A stretch of 32,421 bases of DNA, from positions 1-32,421 of the forward strand of contig NZ_JAGSOH010000084.1 in assembly GCF_018139625.1 (NCBI RefSeq), given 5' to 3'. This DNA comes from Actinospica acidithermotolerans. Lineage in GTDB: Bacteria; Actinomycetota; Actinomycetes; Streptomycetales; Catenulisporaceae. Shown piece after piece: positions 8,171-16,229 of the stretch. The translations under genes and the position numbers were made by a program. Under the pieces are notes generated by a model, which had not been told where the DNA came from, made no database searches, and was given only the letters and a program-made list of their open reading frames with translations. Position 1 is the first letter of the stretch; each line of letters starts with the position of its first letter.

Positions 8171-9571
8171 TCAGTGAACCGTTTCCGGCTGTCCGGCCAA
8201 CTGCTCGGCGAGCGGCTGCAGCCCGGCGGGTTGCGAGGCCTTGAAGAGCACGGTGTCCCCGGAGGCGAGCAGCCCGTCGAGCAGGATTCGCGCCTCGACG
8301 TTGTCGACGGTGCGGTGCACGGTCGCGCCGGCGGCCTCGGCGCCGTCGGCGATCCATCCGGCCTCCTCGCTGCCCTTGAGTCCGCCGACGGTGATCAGCA
8401 GGTCAACGCCGAGTTCCGCGGTCAGCGCGCCTATCGCGCGGTGCTCCGGCTCCGCCTCCTCACCCAGGCCCAGCATCGCGCCGAGCACGGCGATCTTCCG
8501 CCGGCCGTTCGCCATCGCCGTCAGGGCCCTGAGAGCGGCGCGGGTGCTGTGCGGGTTGGCGTTGTACGCGTCGTTGACGATGACGATGCCGTCCGGCCGC
8601 TCGGTGATCTCGAGCCGGCCGCCGGAGGCCGCGGTCGCGGTACCGAGGCCGGCGGCGATCTCCTCGGTGCTGAGCCCGATGCGGCGGGCGACGGCCGCGG
8701 CGGCGAGCGCGTTGCCGACCTGGTGCTCGCCGATCAGCTGCAGCGACACGGGTGCCGAGCCCTCCGGGGTGTGCAGCGTGAAGTGCGCGCGTCCGTACTC
8801 GTCCACCCGCAGATCGGATGCGCGGATGTCGGCATCCTGGGCAAAGCCGAACAGGACCACGTCGGCCTTCGTCCGCGAGCGCATCGAGAGCACGCGCTCG
8901 TCGTCGGCGTTGAGCACGGCGAGACCCGTGGCCGGCAGCGCTTCGACGAGCTCTCCCTTGCCCTGCGTCGTCGCCGCGTAGCCGCCGAACTCGCCGAGGT
9001 GCGCGGTGCCGATGTTCGTCACGACGCCGATCGACGGCGGCGCGATCTCCGTCAGGTACCTGATGTGCCCGATCGCGCGGGCGCCCATCTCCAGCACCAG
9101 GAAACGGGTGCCCGCCGAGGCCAGGCTGACCGTGAGCGGCAGCCCGATCTCGTTGTTGAAGTTGCCGGGCGTCGCGACGGTCTCGCCCCGGGTGCTCAGC
9201 AGGTGCGCGATCAGGTCCTTCGTCGTGGTCTTGCCCGCCGAGCCGGTGATGCCGAGCACCGTCATCCCGGAACCGCCGCGGGCGACCAGGTGCGCGGACA
9301 GCCGGCCGAGCGCGTCGACCCCGTCCGCGACCACGACCGCCGGGACACCCACCGGGCGCTGCGCGAGCACCGCGGCTGCGCCGCCGGACATCGCGGCCTC
9401 GACGTAGTCGTGCCCGTCCACCCGCTCGCCGGGCAGCGCGACGAAGAGCCCGCCCGCCTGCGCCTTGCGCGAGTCGACGAACGCGGGAGCCTTCACCACG
9501 ATGTCCTCGGCGCCGTCGTGCACGGTGCCCCCGACCACGTCGGCGAGCTCCCGCAGCGTTATCTCTCTCAT
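8171..9571 (-). CDS. murF: UDP-MurNAc-tripeptide:D-Ala-D-Ala ligase
   Basis: A 466-residue Mur ligase that adds the D-Ala-D-Ala dipeptide, the product expected from the neighbouring Alr-Ddl fusion, to the UDP-MurNAc tripeptide in the cytosol. Domain 1 is about residues 1-95 (AFVDSRKAQAGGLFVAL). The ATP-binding loop is GITGSAGKTTTKD (Lys114), followed by the central-domain motifs NFNNEIGLP, EMGARAIGHI and NDAYNANPHS, and then the C-terminal domain. Length is normal for MurF. The ATG at 9571 lacks a clear Shine-Dalgarno; TATGAC lies five bases upstream, so leaderless initiation is possible. murC, murD, mraY and fts genes are absent nearby, so this is not in a dcw cluster and may be a second copy. 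Confidence 0.9.
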   Translation of the reverse strand: MREITLRELADVVGGTVHDGAEDIVVKAPAFVDSRKAQAGGLFVALPGERVDGHDYVEAAMSGGAAAVLAQRPVGVPAVVVADGVDALGRLSAHLVARGGSGMTVLGITGSAGKTTTKDLIAHLLSTRGETVATPGNFNNEIGLPLTVSLASAGTRFLVLEMGARAIGHIRYLTEIAPPSIGVVTNIGTAHLGEFGGYAATTQGKGELVEALPATGLAVLNADDERVLSMRSRTKADVVLFGFAQDADIRASDLRVDEYGRAHFTLHTPEGSAPVSLQLIGEHQVGNALAAAAVARRIGLSTEEIAAGLGTATAASGGRLEITERPDGIVIVNDAYNANPHSTRAALRALTAMANGRRKIAVLGAMLGLGEEAEPEHRAIGALTAELGVDLLITVGGLKGSEEAGWIADGAEAAGATVHRTVDNVEARILLDGLLASGDTVLFKASQPAGLQPLAEQLAGQPETVH

Positions 9572-9614
9572 GCACCGTCATACGGATACGGCGCGGATCC
9601 GGATTTCCCAGCGG

Positions 9615-10148
9615 CTATCCCGGCCTTCGCACGTCGTAGACCGGCATCCAGGCGATCTTCTCGCGCCTGATGGTGGTGCCGTGGTGCGGTGCGACGACGA
9701 CCTCGCCGTTGCCCGCGTAGATGCCGACGTGCGATGCGCCGGCGTAGAAGACCACGAGGTCGCCGAGCCTGATGTTCTTCAGCGACACGGGCTTCCCGAA
9801 CGCCGCCTGCTCCTGCGAGGTGCGCGGAATGTCGATGCCCGCCGCGCGCCAGGCCTGCTGCGTGAGTCCGGAACAGTCGTACGCGTCGGGGCCGTTGCCG
9901 CCGTACTCGTACGGTTTGCCCAACTGGGCGAGGGCGAAGGCGAGGGCCATCTGGCCCCGGGTCTCGCCGGACAGTCGCGGGTGGCTATGTCGCCACTGCG
10001 CGCCCGCGCCCACGTCGGCCCAGGCGGGTGTGGCGGCGACGCTCAGCAGCGTCGCCGCCAGCAGGACCGCGCAGGCGGCCCGCGGCGCTCTTCGCCGGCC
10101 CGCGGATAATCGAACACTTCCCGACTCGCGTTCCCAGGGAACTCCCAT
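9615..10148 (-). CDS. secreted NlpC/P60 peptidoglycan endopeptidase
   Basis: A 177-residue protein with an N-terminal signal peptide: arginines at about residues 13-23, hydrophobic core AACAVLLAATLLSVAATP, likely cleavage after AWA near residue 44. The NlpC/P60 domain covers about residues 65-175 with catalytic Cys92 in YDCSGL, His140 in ASHVGIY and a third polar residue around His155-156. Such enzymes cut bonds in stem peptides outside the cell. It is a minimal single-domain member with no coiled coil or LysM. It follows HesB on the same strand after a 144-base gap containing a possible -35 (TTGACC at 10274-10279), but no convincing -10. The ATG at 10148 has only weak ribosome-binding sequence; the start could be slightly different without losing the signal peptide. 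Confidence 0.87.
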   Translation of the reverse strand: MGVPWERESGSVRLSAGRRRAPRAACAVLLAATLLSVAATPAWADVGAGAQWRHSHPRLSGETRGQMALAFALAQLGKPYEYGGNGPDAYDCSGLTQQAWRAAGIDIPRTSQEQAAFGKPVSLKNIRLGDLVVFYAGASHVGIYAGNGEVVVAPHHGTTIRREKIAWMPVYDVRRPG

Positions 10149-10292
10149 GGTGCCTGCCCGTGCCGATCGATGGTGGCCCCACCCTCGGCGCAGGCAACTA
10201 CCCGCGGTCTGGAAAAGCTAACTCCCGGTGATCGGCGGCACGCCGCACCCGATCTTGGACAAAGCCCCGATTGGGTCAACGCCGAGCGTGGC

Positions 10293-10589
10293 TCAGGCGG
10301 CGTCCTGCGGCCTGAGGTGGAAGGCGATCTGGCCCCCGGCGGCGGTCTCGGCGTCGAGCACCTTGTCGGAGAGCTGCTGGGCCGCCTCCGGCTCCAGGTA
10401 GACGCGGGCCTCGTGGACCTCGAGGACCTCGTCCTCGGGGCCCGGGCCGCTGGTCAGCGCCGCGGCGAGGGCGGCGCCCTGGCTCTCGTCGGGGCTCGGT
10501 GCGATGCGCAGGCCGGTGGTCTCCGGCATGTTCGGCTGCGAGGTGAGCTGGTTGATGGCGGTCGCGGCTGCGTCGGTGAGCGTCAGCAT
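10293..10589 (-). CDS. HesB/IscA-like small protein without cysteines
   Basis: A 98-residue protein whose opening (LTLTDAAATAINQLTS) and middle (GLRIAP, then DEVLEVHEARVYLEPEAAQQLSDKVLDAE) resemble the A-type iron-sulfur carrier fold (HesB/IscA). The three conserved cysteines that bind Fe-S in IscA are all missing; the protein contains no cysteine at all. It therefore probably does not carry a cluster by the usual ligands, and the automatic label Fe-S biogenesis would be misleading. AAAGGA lies upstream of the ATG at 10589, supporting the start. It follows the alpha/beta hydrolase on the same strand, separated by a strong hairpin. Confidence 0.7.
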   Translation of the reverse strand: MLTLTDAAATAINQLTSQPNMPETTGLRIAPSPDESQGAALAAALTSGPGPEDEVLEVHEARVYLEPEAAQQLSDKVLDAETAAGGQIAFHLRPQDAA

Positions 10590-10617
10590 AGGCCGTCGTT
10601 CCTTTCCGATTGGCTTC

Positions 10618-10646
10618 GGGAGCGGCCCGGGTACCCGGTCGCTCCC
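10618..10646 (-). terminator. hairpin between hydrolase and HesB-like gene
   Basis: Outer arms GGGAGCG (10618-10624) and CGCTCCC (10640-10646) enclose the palindrome CCGGGTACCCGG. On the minus strand it lies between the hydrolase stop (10680) and the HesB-like start (10589) and would fold strongly in RNA; a terminator or attenuator is inferred. Confidence 0.55.
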
Positions 10647-10679
10647 CGGGGAAACCCCCCGCCGGACGGAGCGGGTCTC

Positions 10680-11348
10680 TCAGCCGCCCGCGTGGAACAG
10701 CTCCGGATCGGGCCGCAGGAACCAGTCGCGGGCCGAACGGGCGACGGTCTCCAGCGCGTTCTCCTCGGCGAACAGGTGGGTGGCGCCGGGGATCACCTCG
10801 AGCCGGTGCGGGGCGGCGAGCCGGGCCGCCGCCTCCCGGTTGAGCGCGAGCACGTCCGGATCGTGGCCGCCGACGAGCAGCAGCACCGGCGCGCGGACCC
10901 GGCCGAGCGCGTCGCCGGCCAGATCCACCCGGCCGCCGCGCGAGACGACCGCGGTCACCCGGTCCGGCCGCTCGGCGGCGGCGATCAGCGCCGCGGCGGC
11001 CCCGGTGCTCGCGCCGAACAGGCCGAGCGGCATCCCGTCGGTCTCCGGGTTCGCGGCGAGCCAGTCCACCGCCGCGACCATCCGCCGGCCGAGCAGCGGG
11101 ATGTCGAAGCGCAGTTCGCCGGTGAACTCGTCGAGCTCCTCCTCGTGCTCGGTGAGCAGGTCGAGCAGCAGGGTGCCGAGGCCGGCGCGCTGCAGCACCT
11201 CGGCGACGGCGCGGTTGCGCGGACTGTACCGGGAGCTGCCGCTGCCGTGCGCGAAGGCCACCACGGACTGCGCGCCCTCGGGCAGCACGAGGTCCCCCGA
11301 GAGATCGGCGGCTTGGACGACCGGGACGTGCACGGTGCTGGAGGTCAC
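10680..11348 (-). CDS. alpha/beta hydrolase, dienelactone hydrolase-like
   Basis: A 222-residue alpha/beta hydrolase. The catalytic triad is visible: nucleophile elbow GLFGASTGA (Ser114), Asp163 in GGHDPDVL and His191 in PGATHLF; the oxyanion region is AFAHGSGSSR near residue 32. No signal peptide, so cytosolic. In mycobacteria (for example Rv0571c) a domain of this kind is fused to a phosphoribosyltransferase; here the two are separate genes transcribed away from each other across 63 bases. The substrate is unknown. Confidence 0.8.
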   Translation of the reverse strand: MTSSTVHVPVVQAADLSGDLVLPEGAQSVVAFAHGSGSSRYSPRNRAVAEVLQRAGLGTLLLDLLTEHEEELDEFTGELRFDIPLLGRRMVAAVDWLAANPETDGMPLGLFGASTGAAAALIAAAERPDRVTAVVSRGGRVDLAGDALGRVRAPVLLLVGGHDPDVLALNREAAARLAAPHRLEVIPGATHLFAEENALETVARSARDWFLRPDPELFHAGG

Positions 11349-11363
11349 GACACGACCCTCTGC

Positions 11364-11395
11364 CCCGTTTTCGGCGGAAAATGCGCGAAAACGGG
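11364..11395. promoter_or_regulatory. inverted repeats in the divergent hydrolase/PRTase intergenic region
   Basis: CCCGTTTTCG (11364-11373) and CGAAAACGGG (11386-11395) are perfect 10-bp inverted arms with a 12-base centre. A second nested inverted repeat, TTTTC (11368-11372) with GAAAA (11377-11381), gives three GAAAA-type half-sites. Placement between two divergent starts suggests an operator controlling both genes; an RNA hairpin in the PRTase leader is the alternative. Confidence 0.5.
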
Positions 11396-11411
11396 AAGGA
11401 GGTGGGGTGTG

Positions 11412-12068
11412 ATGGGCCGAGAACCCGAACTGCCCGCGCGCTTCGCGGACCGGTGGGAGGCGGGGCGGCTGCTCGCCGAGCGGGTGGCGCGCCTCGACCT
11501 GCGCGCGCCGGTGGTGCTCGGGCTGCCGCGCGGCGGGATCCCGATCGCGCGCGCGATCGCCGACCGGCTCGCGGTGCCGGCCGAGGCGTTCGTCGCGCGC
11601 AAGATCGGCGTCCCGGGCTTCCCCGAGTTCGGCATCGCGGCGATCGCCGAGGGACTGGACGAGGTGGTGCTCAGCCCGCAGGCCGGGGCGCTCGGCTTCG
11701 ACGCCGGGCAGCTGGCGCCGCTGGCCGTGGCCGAGCGGCAGGAGCTGGAACGCCGCGTCGCCGTGTACCGGGGCGATCGCGCGCTGCCCGACATGCGCGG
11801 CCGCGAGGTCGTGATCGCGGACGACGGCCTGGCCACGGGCGTGACCGCGCGCGCGGCGCTGCGCGCGGTGCGGCGGCGGGCACCGAGCAGGCTCGTTTTC
11901 GCCGCGCCCGCCTGCGCGCCGGACTCGGTCGCCGACCTGATCGCCGGCGGCGTGGCCGACGACGTCGTCTACCTGCTCGCGCCCGACGGCTTCGAGGCCG
12001 TCGGCGAGTGGTACGACGACTTCCGCCAGCTCAGCGACGCGGACGTGGTCCGGCTGCTGAGCGGCTGA
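11412..12068 (+). CDS. phosphoribosyltransferase family protein
   Basis: A 218-residue type I PRTase-like protein. The PRPP-binding signature is VVIADDGLATGVTARAAL (about residues 134-151) and the N-terminal region has LGLPRGGIPIARAIADRL followed by ARKIGVPGFPEFGIAAIAEG, typical of the actinobacterial family found fused to dienelactone hydrolase in Rv0571c. A textbook AAGGAGGT at 11396-11403 lies eight bases before the ATG at 11412; GTG three bases earlier is also possible. It ends in a hairpin that includes the stop codon and converges on murG. Substrate base unknown. Confidence 0.83.
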   Translation: MGREPELPARFADRWEAGRLLAERVARLDLRAPVVLGLPRGGIPIARAIADRLAVPAEAFVARKIGVPGFPEFGIAAIAEGLDEVVLSPQAGALGFDAGQLAPLAVAERQELERRVAVYRGDRALPDMRGREVVIADDGLATGVTARAALRAVRRRAPSRLVFAAPACAPDSVADLIAGGVADDVVYLLAPDGFEAVGEWYDDFRQLSDADVVRLLSG

Positions 12069-12093
12069 CGGGTGGCCCGACGTGGCCCGTCAG
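12065..12093. terminator. hairpin at the PRTase stop
   Basis: CTGACGGG (12065-12072) and CCCGTCAG (12086-12093) form an 8-bp stem with a 13-base loop; the PRTase TGA is in the left arm. The right arm is part of the outermost murG 3' repeat copy. It lies between convergent genes and could end both transcripts. Confidence 0.5.
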
Positions 12094-12161
12094 GCTCGAC
12101 CGGTCCATCAGGTCCGACAGTCCCGTCAGGCCCGAGAGTCCCGTCAGGCCCCGGCGACGCG
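12090..12161. repeat. 18-bp degenerate tandem repeat x4 carrying the murG stop
   Basis: TCA triplets (TGA on the murG strand) recur at 12144, 12126, 12108 and 12090, exactly 18 bases apart, inside units resembling GTCCCGTCAGGCCCGAGA. The two inner copies match at 15 or more of 18 positions; the outer two are more diverged. Since 18 is a multiple of three, murG has four successive in-frame stops. Confidence 0.85.
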
Positions 12162-13313
12162 CAGGATCAGCGCGGAGAGCGTCCGCGCGGCGTCCGGCTT
12201 GCCGAGCTCGCGCGCGTGCTCGGCCATCTTGCCGCGCGCGGCCGGGTCGTCCAGCAGCGCGCCGATCGCGGCGCGCAGGTCCTCGCCGGTCACCTCGCCG
12301 AGCAGCGCCCGCGCGGCGCCGCGCTCGTCGAGGTACCGCGCGTTGAACGACTGCTCGCCGCCGGCCGAGGAGGCGAGCGGGATCAGCACGGCGGGCTTGC
12401 CGAGCGCGGAGAGCTCGGCGATCGTGCCCGCGCCGCTGCGCGCGACGACGAGGTCGGCGAGGGCGAACAGGTCCGGCAGCTCCGCGCCGATGAACTCGGC
12501 GACGTGGTAGCGCGGCGCGAGCTCGGGAGAGAGCGCGGTGGCGGCCTCGCGCATCCGGTCGATCTCCGCGGCGCCGCACTGGTGCACGACGTTGGCCTGC
12601 TTGAGCAGCCAGGGCAGCGACTCCACGATCAGGTTATTGATCTGCCGGGCGCCCAGCGCGCCGCCGGTGACGTACACCGTCGGCAGCGCGCGGTCGAAGC
12701 CGTCGAGGCCGAGCGCGGCCACGGCCCGGTCCGGCTCGCCGCCGAACAGCTCGGCCCGGATCGGGTTGCCGACCAGCTCAGCGCGGGCGCCGCCGGGCAG
12801 CAGGCCGAGGGTGGATTCCGAGGAGACGGCGGTGACCTTGGCCAGCCGGGCCAGGATCCGGTTCGCCAGGCCGAGGCGCACGGTCTGCTCGTGGATCACC
12901 AGCGGACGCCGGCACAGCCAGGCCGCGACGCTGACCGGCACCGCGACGTAGCCGCCGAAGCCGACGACGACGTCCGGCCGCAGCCGCCGCACGATCCCGC
13001 AGGCCTGCACCGCGCCCCACGGCACCCGGGCCAGGTCCTTGATATTGGTCCAGGTCAGCATGCCGAGCGGGTTGCGGGCCCGGCGCAGCTTGCCGGTGGC
13101 CACCGGCAGGAACTCGATGCCGTGCTCCCCGGCGATCCGCTCCTCCAGCTTGCCGCGCGCGCCGACCCAGCTCACGGACAGCGCCCGGCCCTGCTCGGCG
13201 AGCACCGCGCGCAGGGCGTTCACCGTGGTCAGCGCGGGATACACATGTCCCCCGGTGCCTCCGCCGGTCACGATCACCCGGACGGGGCGCGCCCCGTCGG
13301 CTCGGCTGCTCAC
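12144..13313 (-). CDS. murG: MurG-type UDP-GlcNAc:lipid I GlcNAc transferase
   Basis: A 389-residue GT28 glycosyltransferase that converts lipid I to lipid II at the inner face of the membrane. The N-terminal glycine loop VTGGGTGGHVYPAL (residues 15-28), the GFGGYVAVP loop, IHEQTVRLGLANR and VGNPIR are present, as are the donor-site motifs TGGALGARQINN and RSGAGTIAELSALGKPAVLIPL with GEQSFNARYL. The GTG at 13313 has AAGGCGG upstream. There is no adjacent ftsW, murD or murC, so this copy is outside a dcw cluster; it may be a second paralogue with another acceptor. Its stop is repeated in frame four times by an 18-bp tandem repeat. Confidence 0.85.
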   Translation of the reverse strand: MSSRADGARPVRVIVTGGGTGGHVYPALTTVNALRAVLAEQGRALSVSWVGARGKLEERIAGEHGIEFLPVATGKLRRARNPLGMLTWTNIKDLARVPWGAVQACGIVRRLRPDVVVGFGGYVAVPVSVAAWLCRRPLVIHEQTVRLGLANRILARLAKVTAVSSESTLGLLPGGARAELVGNPIRAELFGGEPDRAVAALGLDGFDRALPTVYVTGGALGARQINNLIVESLPWLLKQANVVHQCGAAEIDRMREAATALSPELAPRYHVAEFIGAELPDLFALADLVVARSGAGTIAELSALGKPAVLIPLASSAGGEQSFNARYLDERGAARALLGEVTGEDLRAAIGALLDDPAARGKMAEHARELGKPDAARTLSALILRVAGA

Positions 13314-13404
13314 CTGGTACCGCCTTATCCTCGAGCCCCTTGTGCTGCCTGACCCGCCAAGCCTCCCACACCTCGGCCCGCAGCCCCGAAACGCACGGTG
13401 CCGT

Positions 13405-13410
13405 TAGCCT
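13405..13410 (+). promoter_or_regulatory. -10-like element for a leaderless LuxR mRNA
   Basis: TAGCCT ends six bases before the GTG at 13417 and no Shine-Dalgarno is present. The same spacing is seen at three other starts in the window. No convincing -35 is seen. Confidence 0.45.
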
Positions 13411-13416
13411 GGGCCG

Positions 13417-15957
13417 GTGTCAGTCTTGCGCGATGGGCTCCTGGTCGGCCGGGACGGCGAGGTGTCGCTGCTGCGCGGCCTGGTCGCGGCGGTGCGCTCG
13501 GGACGCGGCGGCATCGCGCTGATCGAGGGCGAGCCGGGGATCGGCAAGACCGCGCTGCTCGCCGAGGTCGCGCGCCGGGCCTCGGCGGCCGGAGTCCCCG
13601 CGCTGTGGATCTCCGGCGTGCCCGGCACCGAGCCGGACCTGCGGGATCGCACGCGTCCGGTCCTGGTCGTCTTCGACGATCTGCACGCCGCCGACGACGC
13701 GACCCTCGATCTCTGGCGCCGGCTCGCGGCAGCGACAGAGGACTCTCCGACGCTGGTCGTCGGCGCGCGACGGCTGGTGCCGCGGCGCCCCTCCGTGGAC
13801 CGGCTGCGCGAAGGCGCCGTCGTGATCCCGCTGTCCGGCCTCGATCCCGAGCACGTCGCCGCGCTGGCCGGTCCGGACGACCGGGATCGCCTCCAGGCGG
13901 CCGGCGGAAACCCGCGCTATATCCGGGAACTGATGGAAGGACCGACGCTGGCCGGTCCGGTCGCGGAAAAGCTCGGCTACCTCACGCCGCGCACGCTCGA
14001 AGTACTGCACGGCGCGGCGTTGCTCGGCGACCCGTTCTCGGTGGCTGATCTTTCGCTGATCACCGCGTTCTCGCCCATCGAGCTCGTCCCGGTGATCGAC
14101 GAAGCACTGGCCGCCGGCCTGATCGAACCGGCCGAGCATCAACTGCGGTTCCGGCACGCGGCGATACGGCGGGCGCTCTACGACGCGACACCTCCGGAGC
14201 GTCGCACCGCCCTGCATCTGGTGACGGCGTGGGTGCTGATGGCGACGGGCGCGCAGCCCGAACGTGTCGCGCGCCACCTGCTGGACAGCGGCGACTCGCC
14301 GAGCGAGGCGTGGGAAGCCGACTGGCTGGCGGCGCACGCCGAGACGCTGATGCGGCGCGAGCCGGGGACGGCCGCCGCGATCCTCGAGCGGGTCCTGCAC
14401 GGCCTGGATCCCGCCGATCCGCGCCGCGCCGAGTTCGAGGACTCACTCGCCGACGCCGACTTCCGGCTGTTCCGCTTCGAGGCGGCCGCGCGGATCGCCC
14501 GGCAGAACATCGCGCGCAGCACGGACCCGGAGCGGATCGGACGCAACACCTGGCTGCTCGGATACAGCCTGCTGAGGCTCCGGCGGCTCGACGACGTGCT
14601 GCGCGAGCTGGACGAGGCCTCGGCGCGGCCCGGCGTGACAGAACGCTGGCTCGCCCGGTACGCGGCGCTGCGGGCGGTCGCGTTCGGCGGCTGCGAGCAG
14701 CTGGAACGGGCCCGCGACGCCGCGCGCGACGCGCTGGCCGCCGGACGGCGCGCGCAGGACCCGATGGCGATCGGCTACGCGCTGCACGCGCAGTCGTACG
14801 TCACCATCGCCGCCGACCACGACGACGCCGCCGCGGCCACCCTGATCGACCGCGCGATGGCGGTCGTACTCGACGATCCGAACCTCTTCGACCTGCGGCT
14901 GTTGCTGTGGTGCAACCGCCTCGCCGTCGGATTCGAGGTCGGCGATCCGGCCGAGGAGCTGATGGACTGGGCGCGGCAGATGCTGGTCACGGCCGAGACC
15001 TCGGGTCTGCCGCGGCTGAACACGCTGCGCCTGCTCGTCGCCGAGGTCGCCTTCGAACTGGGCCTCTGGGACGAGGCCACTGATATCCTGGACCTGATAT
15101 CAGATCACGAGATAGCCACGGCGGCCACGCGGCACGCGATCCTCGCCCAACTGGCGGCCCGGCGCGACGACCCAGAGCAGGCGCGGCAGGCGTTGACAAC
15201 GATGCGCGAAGCCTGGGCCACCGGCGCGCAGACCGAGTACGGCCGAGTGTTCACTCTGGCGGCCGAGGCCTTCGAGCACGAACGCGAATGCGCACCGGAA
15301 GCAGCCCTCGAAATGCTGGCGGTCTGCCTGCGCCTCGGGCGCCCGAACCACCCGCTCCGCTACCGACTGCTCCCCGCGCTGTCCCGGCTGGCCCTGGCCG
15401 GCGGCGACAAGGCCCTGGCGCTGGACGCGGCACGAGCGGCCGAAACGGACGCAGGAGCGGGCTCGATCACCCGAAGGCGAGCCACCGATCTCTGGTGCCG
15501 CGGCCTGCTGGACGCGGATCCGGCCCCGATCCTCGAGGCCGCAGACCTCCTGCGCGAGGCCGGACTGCTGCCCGCGCACGGCAACGCCTTGGAGGACGCC
15601 GCCGAGCTGTTCGCACGCGCCCGCGACACCTCGCGCGCGAGGACGACGCTGGTCGAGGCCCTGGACGTCTACGAGGAGCTGGGCGCCGCCTGGGACGCCC
15701 GCCGCGCCACCTCCCGCCTCCGCGCGAACGGCGTGCGCCTGCGCACCGTCGCAGGCGGCAGGCGCGCCGTATCGGGCCCGGAGTCGCTGACCGAGACCGA
15801 ACGGAAGGTGGCCGATCTGGTGGCCGAAGGCCTGTCGAACCCGGACATCGCCGACCGCCTGAACCTCTCCCGGCGCACCGTCGAGAGCCACGTCTCGCGC
15901 ATCCTGGCCAAGCTCGGCGCCGCCTCACGCGTCGAGGTCAAGAACCATCTCGCGTAA
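13417..15957 (+). CDS. LuxR-family regulator with compact AAA ATPase (LAL-like)
   Basis: An 846-residue regulator. N-terminal NTPase with Walker A GEPGIGKTALLAE (Lys44) and Walker B-like VLVVFDDLHAADDATL (Asp87-Asp88); only about 40 residues separate them, shorter than I expect for LAL proteins, so part of the ATPase may be deleted. A long helical, TPR-like middle (about 190-770) is followed by a C-terminal LuxR helix-turn-helix (LTETERKVADLVAEGLSNPDIADRLNLSRRTVESHVSRILAKLG). The GTG at 13417 has no Shine-Dalgarno but a -10-like TAGCCT six bases upstream. A convergent paralogue follows, and the 3' end including the stop is duplicated twice. Regulated genes and effector are unknown. Confidence 0.85.
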   Translation: MSVLRDGLLVGRDGEVSLLRGLVAAVRSGRGGIALIEGEPGIGKTALLAEVARRASAAGVPALWISGVPGTEPDLRDRTRPVLVVFDDLHAADDATLDLWRRLAAATEDSPTLVVGARRLVPRRPSVDRLREGAVVIPLSGLDPEHVAALAGPDDRDRLQAAGGNPRYIRELMEGPTLAGPVAEKLGYLTPRTLEVLHGAALLGDPFSVADLSLITAFSPIELVPVIDEALAAGLIEPAEHQLRFRHAAIRRALYDATPPERRTALHLVTAWVLMATGAQPERVARHLLDSGDSPSEAWEADWLAAHAETLMRREPGTAAAILERVLHGLDPADPRRAEFEDSLADADFRLFRFEAAARIARQNIARSTDPERIGRNTWLLGYSLLRLRRLDDVLRELDEASARPGVTERWLARYAALRAVAFGGCEQLERARDAARDALAAGRRAQDPMAIGYALHAQSYVTIAADHDDAAAATLIDRAMAVVLDDPNLFDLRLLLWCNRLAVGFEVGDPAEELMDWARQMLVTAETSGLPRLNTLRLLVAEVAFELGLWDEATDILDLISDHEIATAATRHAILAQLAARRDDPEQARQALTTMREAWATGAQTEYGRVFTLAAEAFEHERECAPEAALEMLAVCLRLGRPNHPLRYRLLPALSRLALAGGDKALALDAARAAETDAGAGSITRRRATDLWCRGLLDADPAPILEAADLLREAGLLPAHGNALEDAAELFARARDTSRARTTLVEALDVYEELGAAWDARRATSRLRANGVRLRTVAGGRRAVSGPESLTETERKVADLVAEGLSNPDIADRLNLSRRTVESHVSRILAKLGAASRVEVKNHLA

Positions 15958-16229
15958 GCCGATCCCGGATCTCCCGGCGCACCGTCGAGAGCCACGTCTC
16001 GCGTCTCGCGCATCCTTGCCAAGCTCGGCGCCGCCTCGCGCCGGGAGATTCGGCGCCGCCTCACGCGTCGAGGTCAAGAACCACCTCGCGTAAGCCGATC
16101 CCGAATCTCCCGGCGCACCGACGAGAGCCACGTCTCGCGTCTCGCGCATCCTTGCCAAGCTCGGCGCCGCCTCGCGCCGGGAGATTCGGCGCCGCCTCAC
16201 GCGTCGAGATCAAGAACCACCTCGCGTAA
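15958..16229. repeat. 136-bp tandem duplication of the LuxR 3' end
   Basis: Two units (15958-16093 and 16094-16229) each end with the same CTCGCGTAA as the upstream gene and differ from each other at 3 of 136 positions. Each restates the end of the gene's helix-turn-helix (from CTCCCGGCGCACC to the stop) with two insertions: a 7-bp duplication of TCTCGCG, and 25 bp that reads SRREIR in one frame, like the C-terminus of the convergent paralogue. The 7-bp insertion breaks the frame, so the copies are not functional helix-turn-helix modules. The second unit overlaps the last codons of the convergent gene. Confidence 0.92.

Noticed and set aside
10149-10292. Cyclic-di-AMP (ydaO) riboswitch upstream of the NlpC/P60 gene
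   Set aside because: Actinobacterial NlpC/P60 and Rpf genes often have one, but I could not find the conserved core segments in this 144-base gap.
15971-16229. Additional functional LuxR helix-turn-helix cassettes
   Set aside because: A 7-bp insertion in each unit breaks the frame, so the units cannot encode the domain as they stand.
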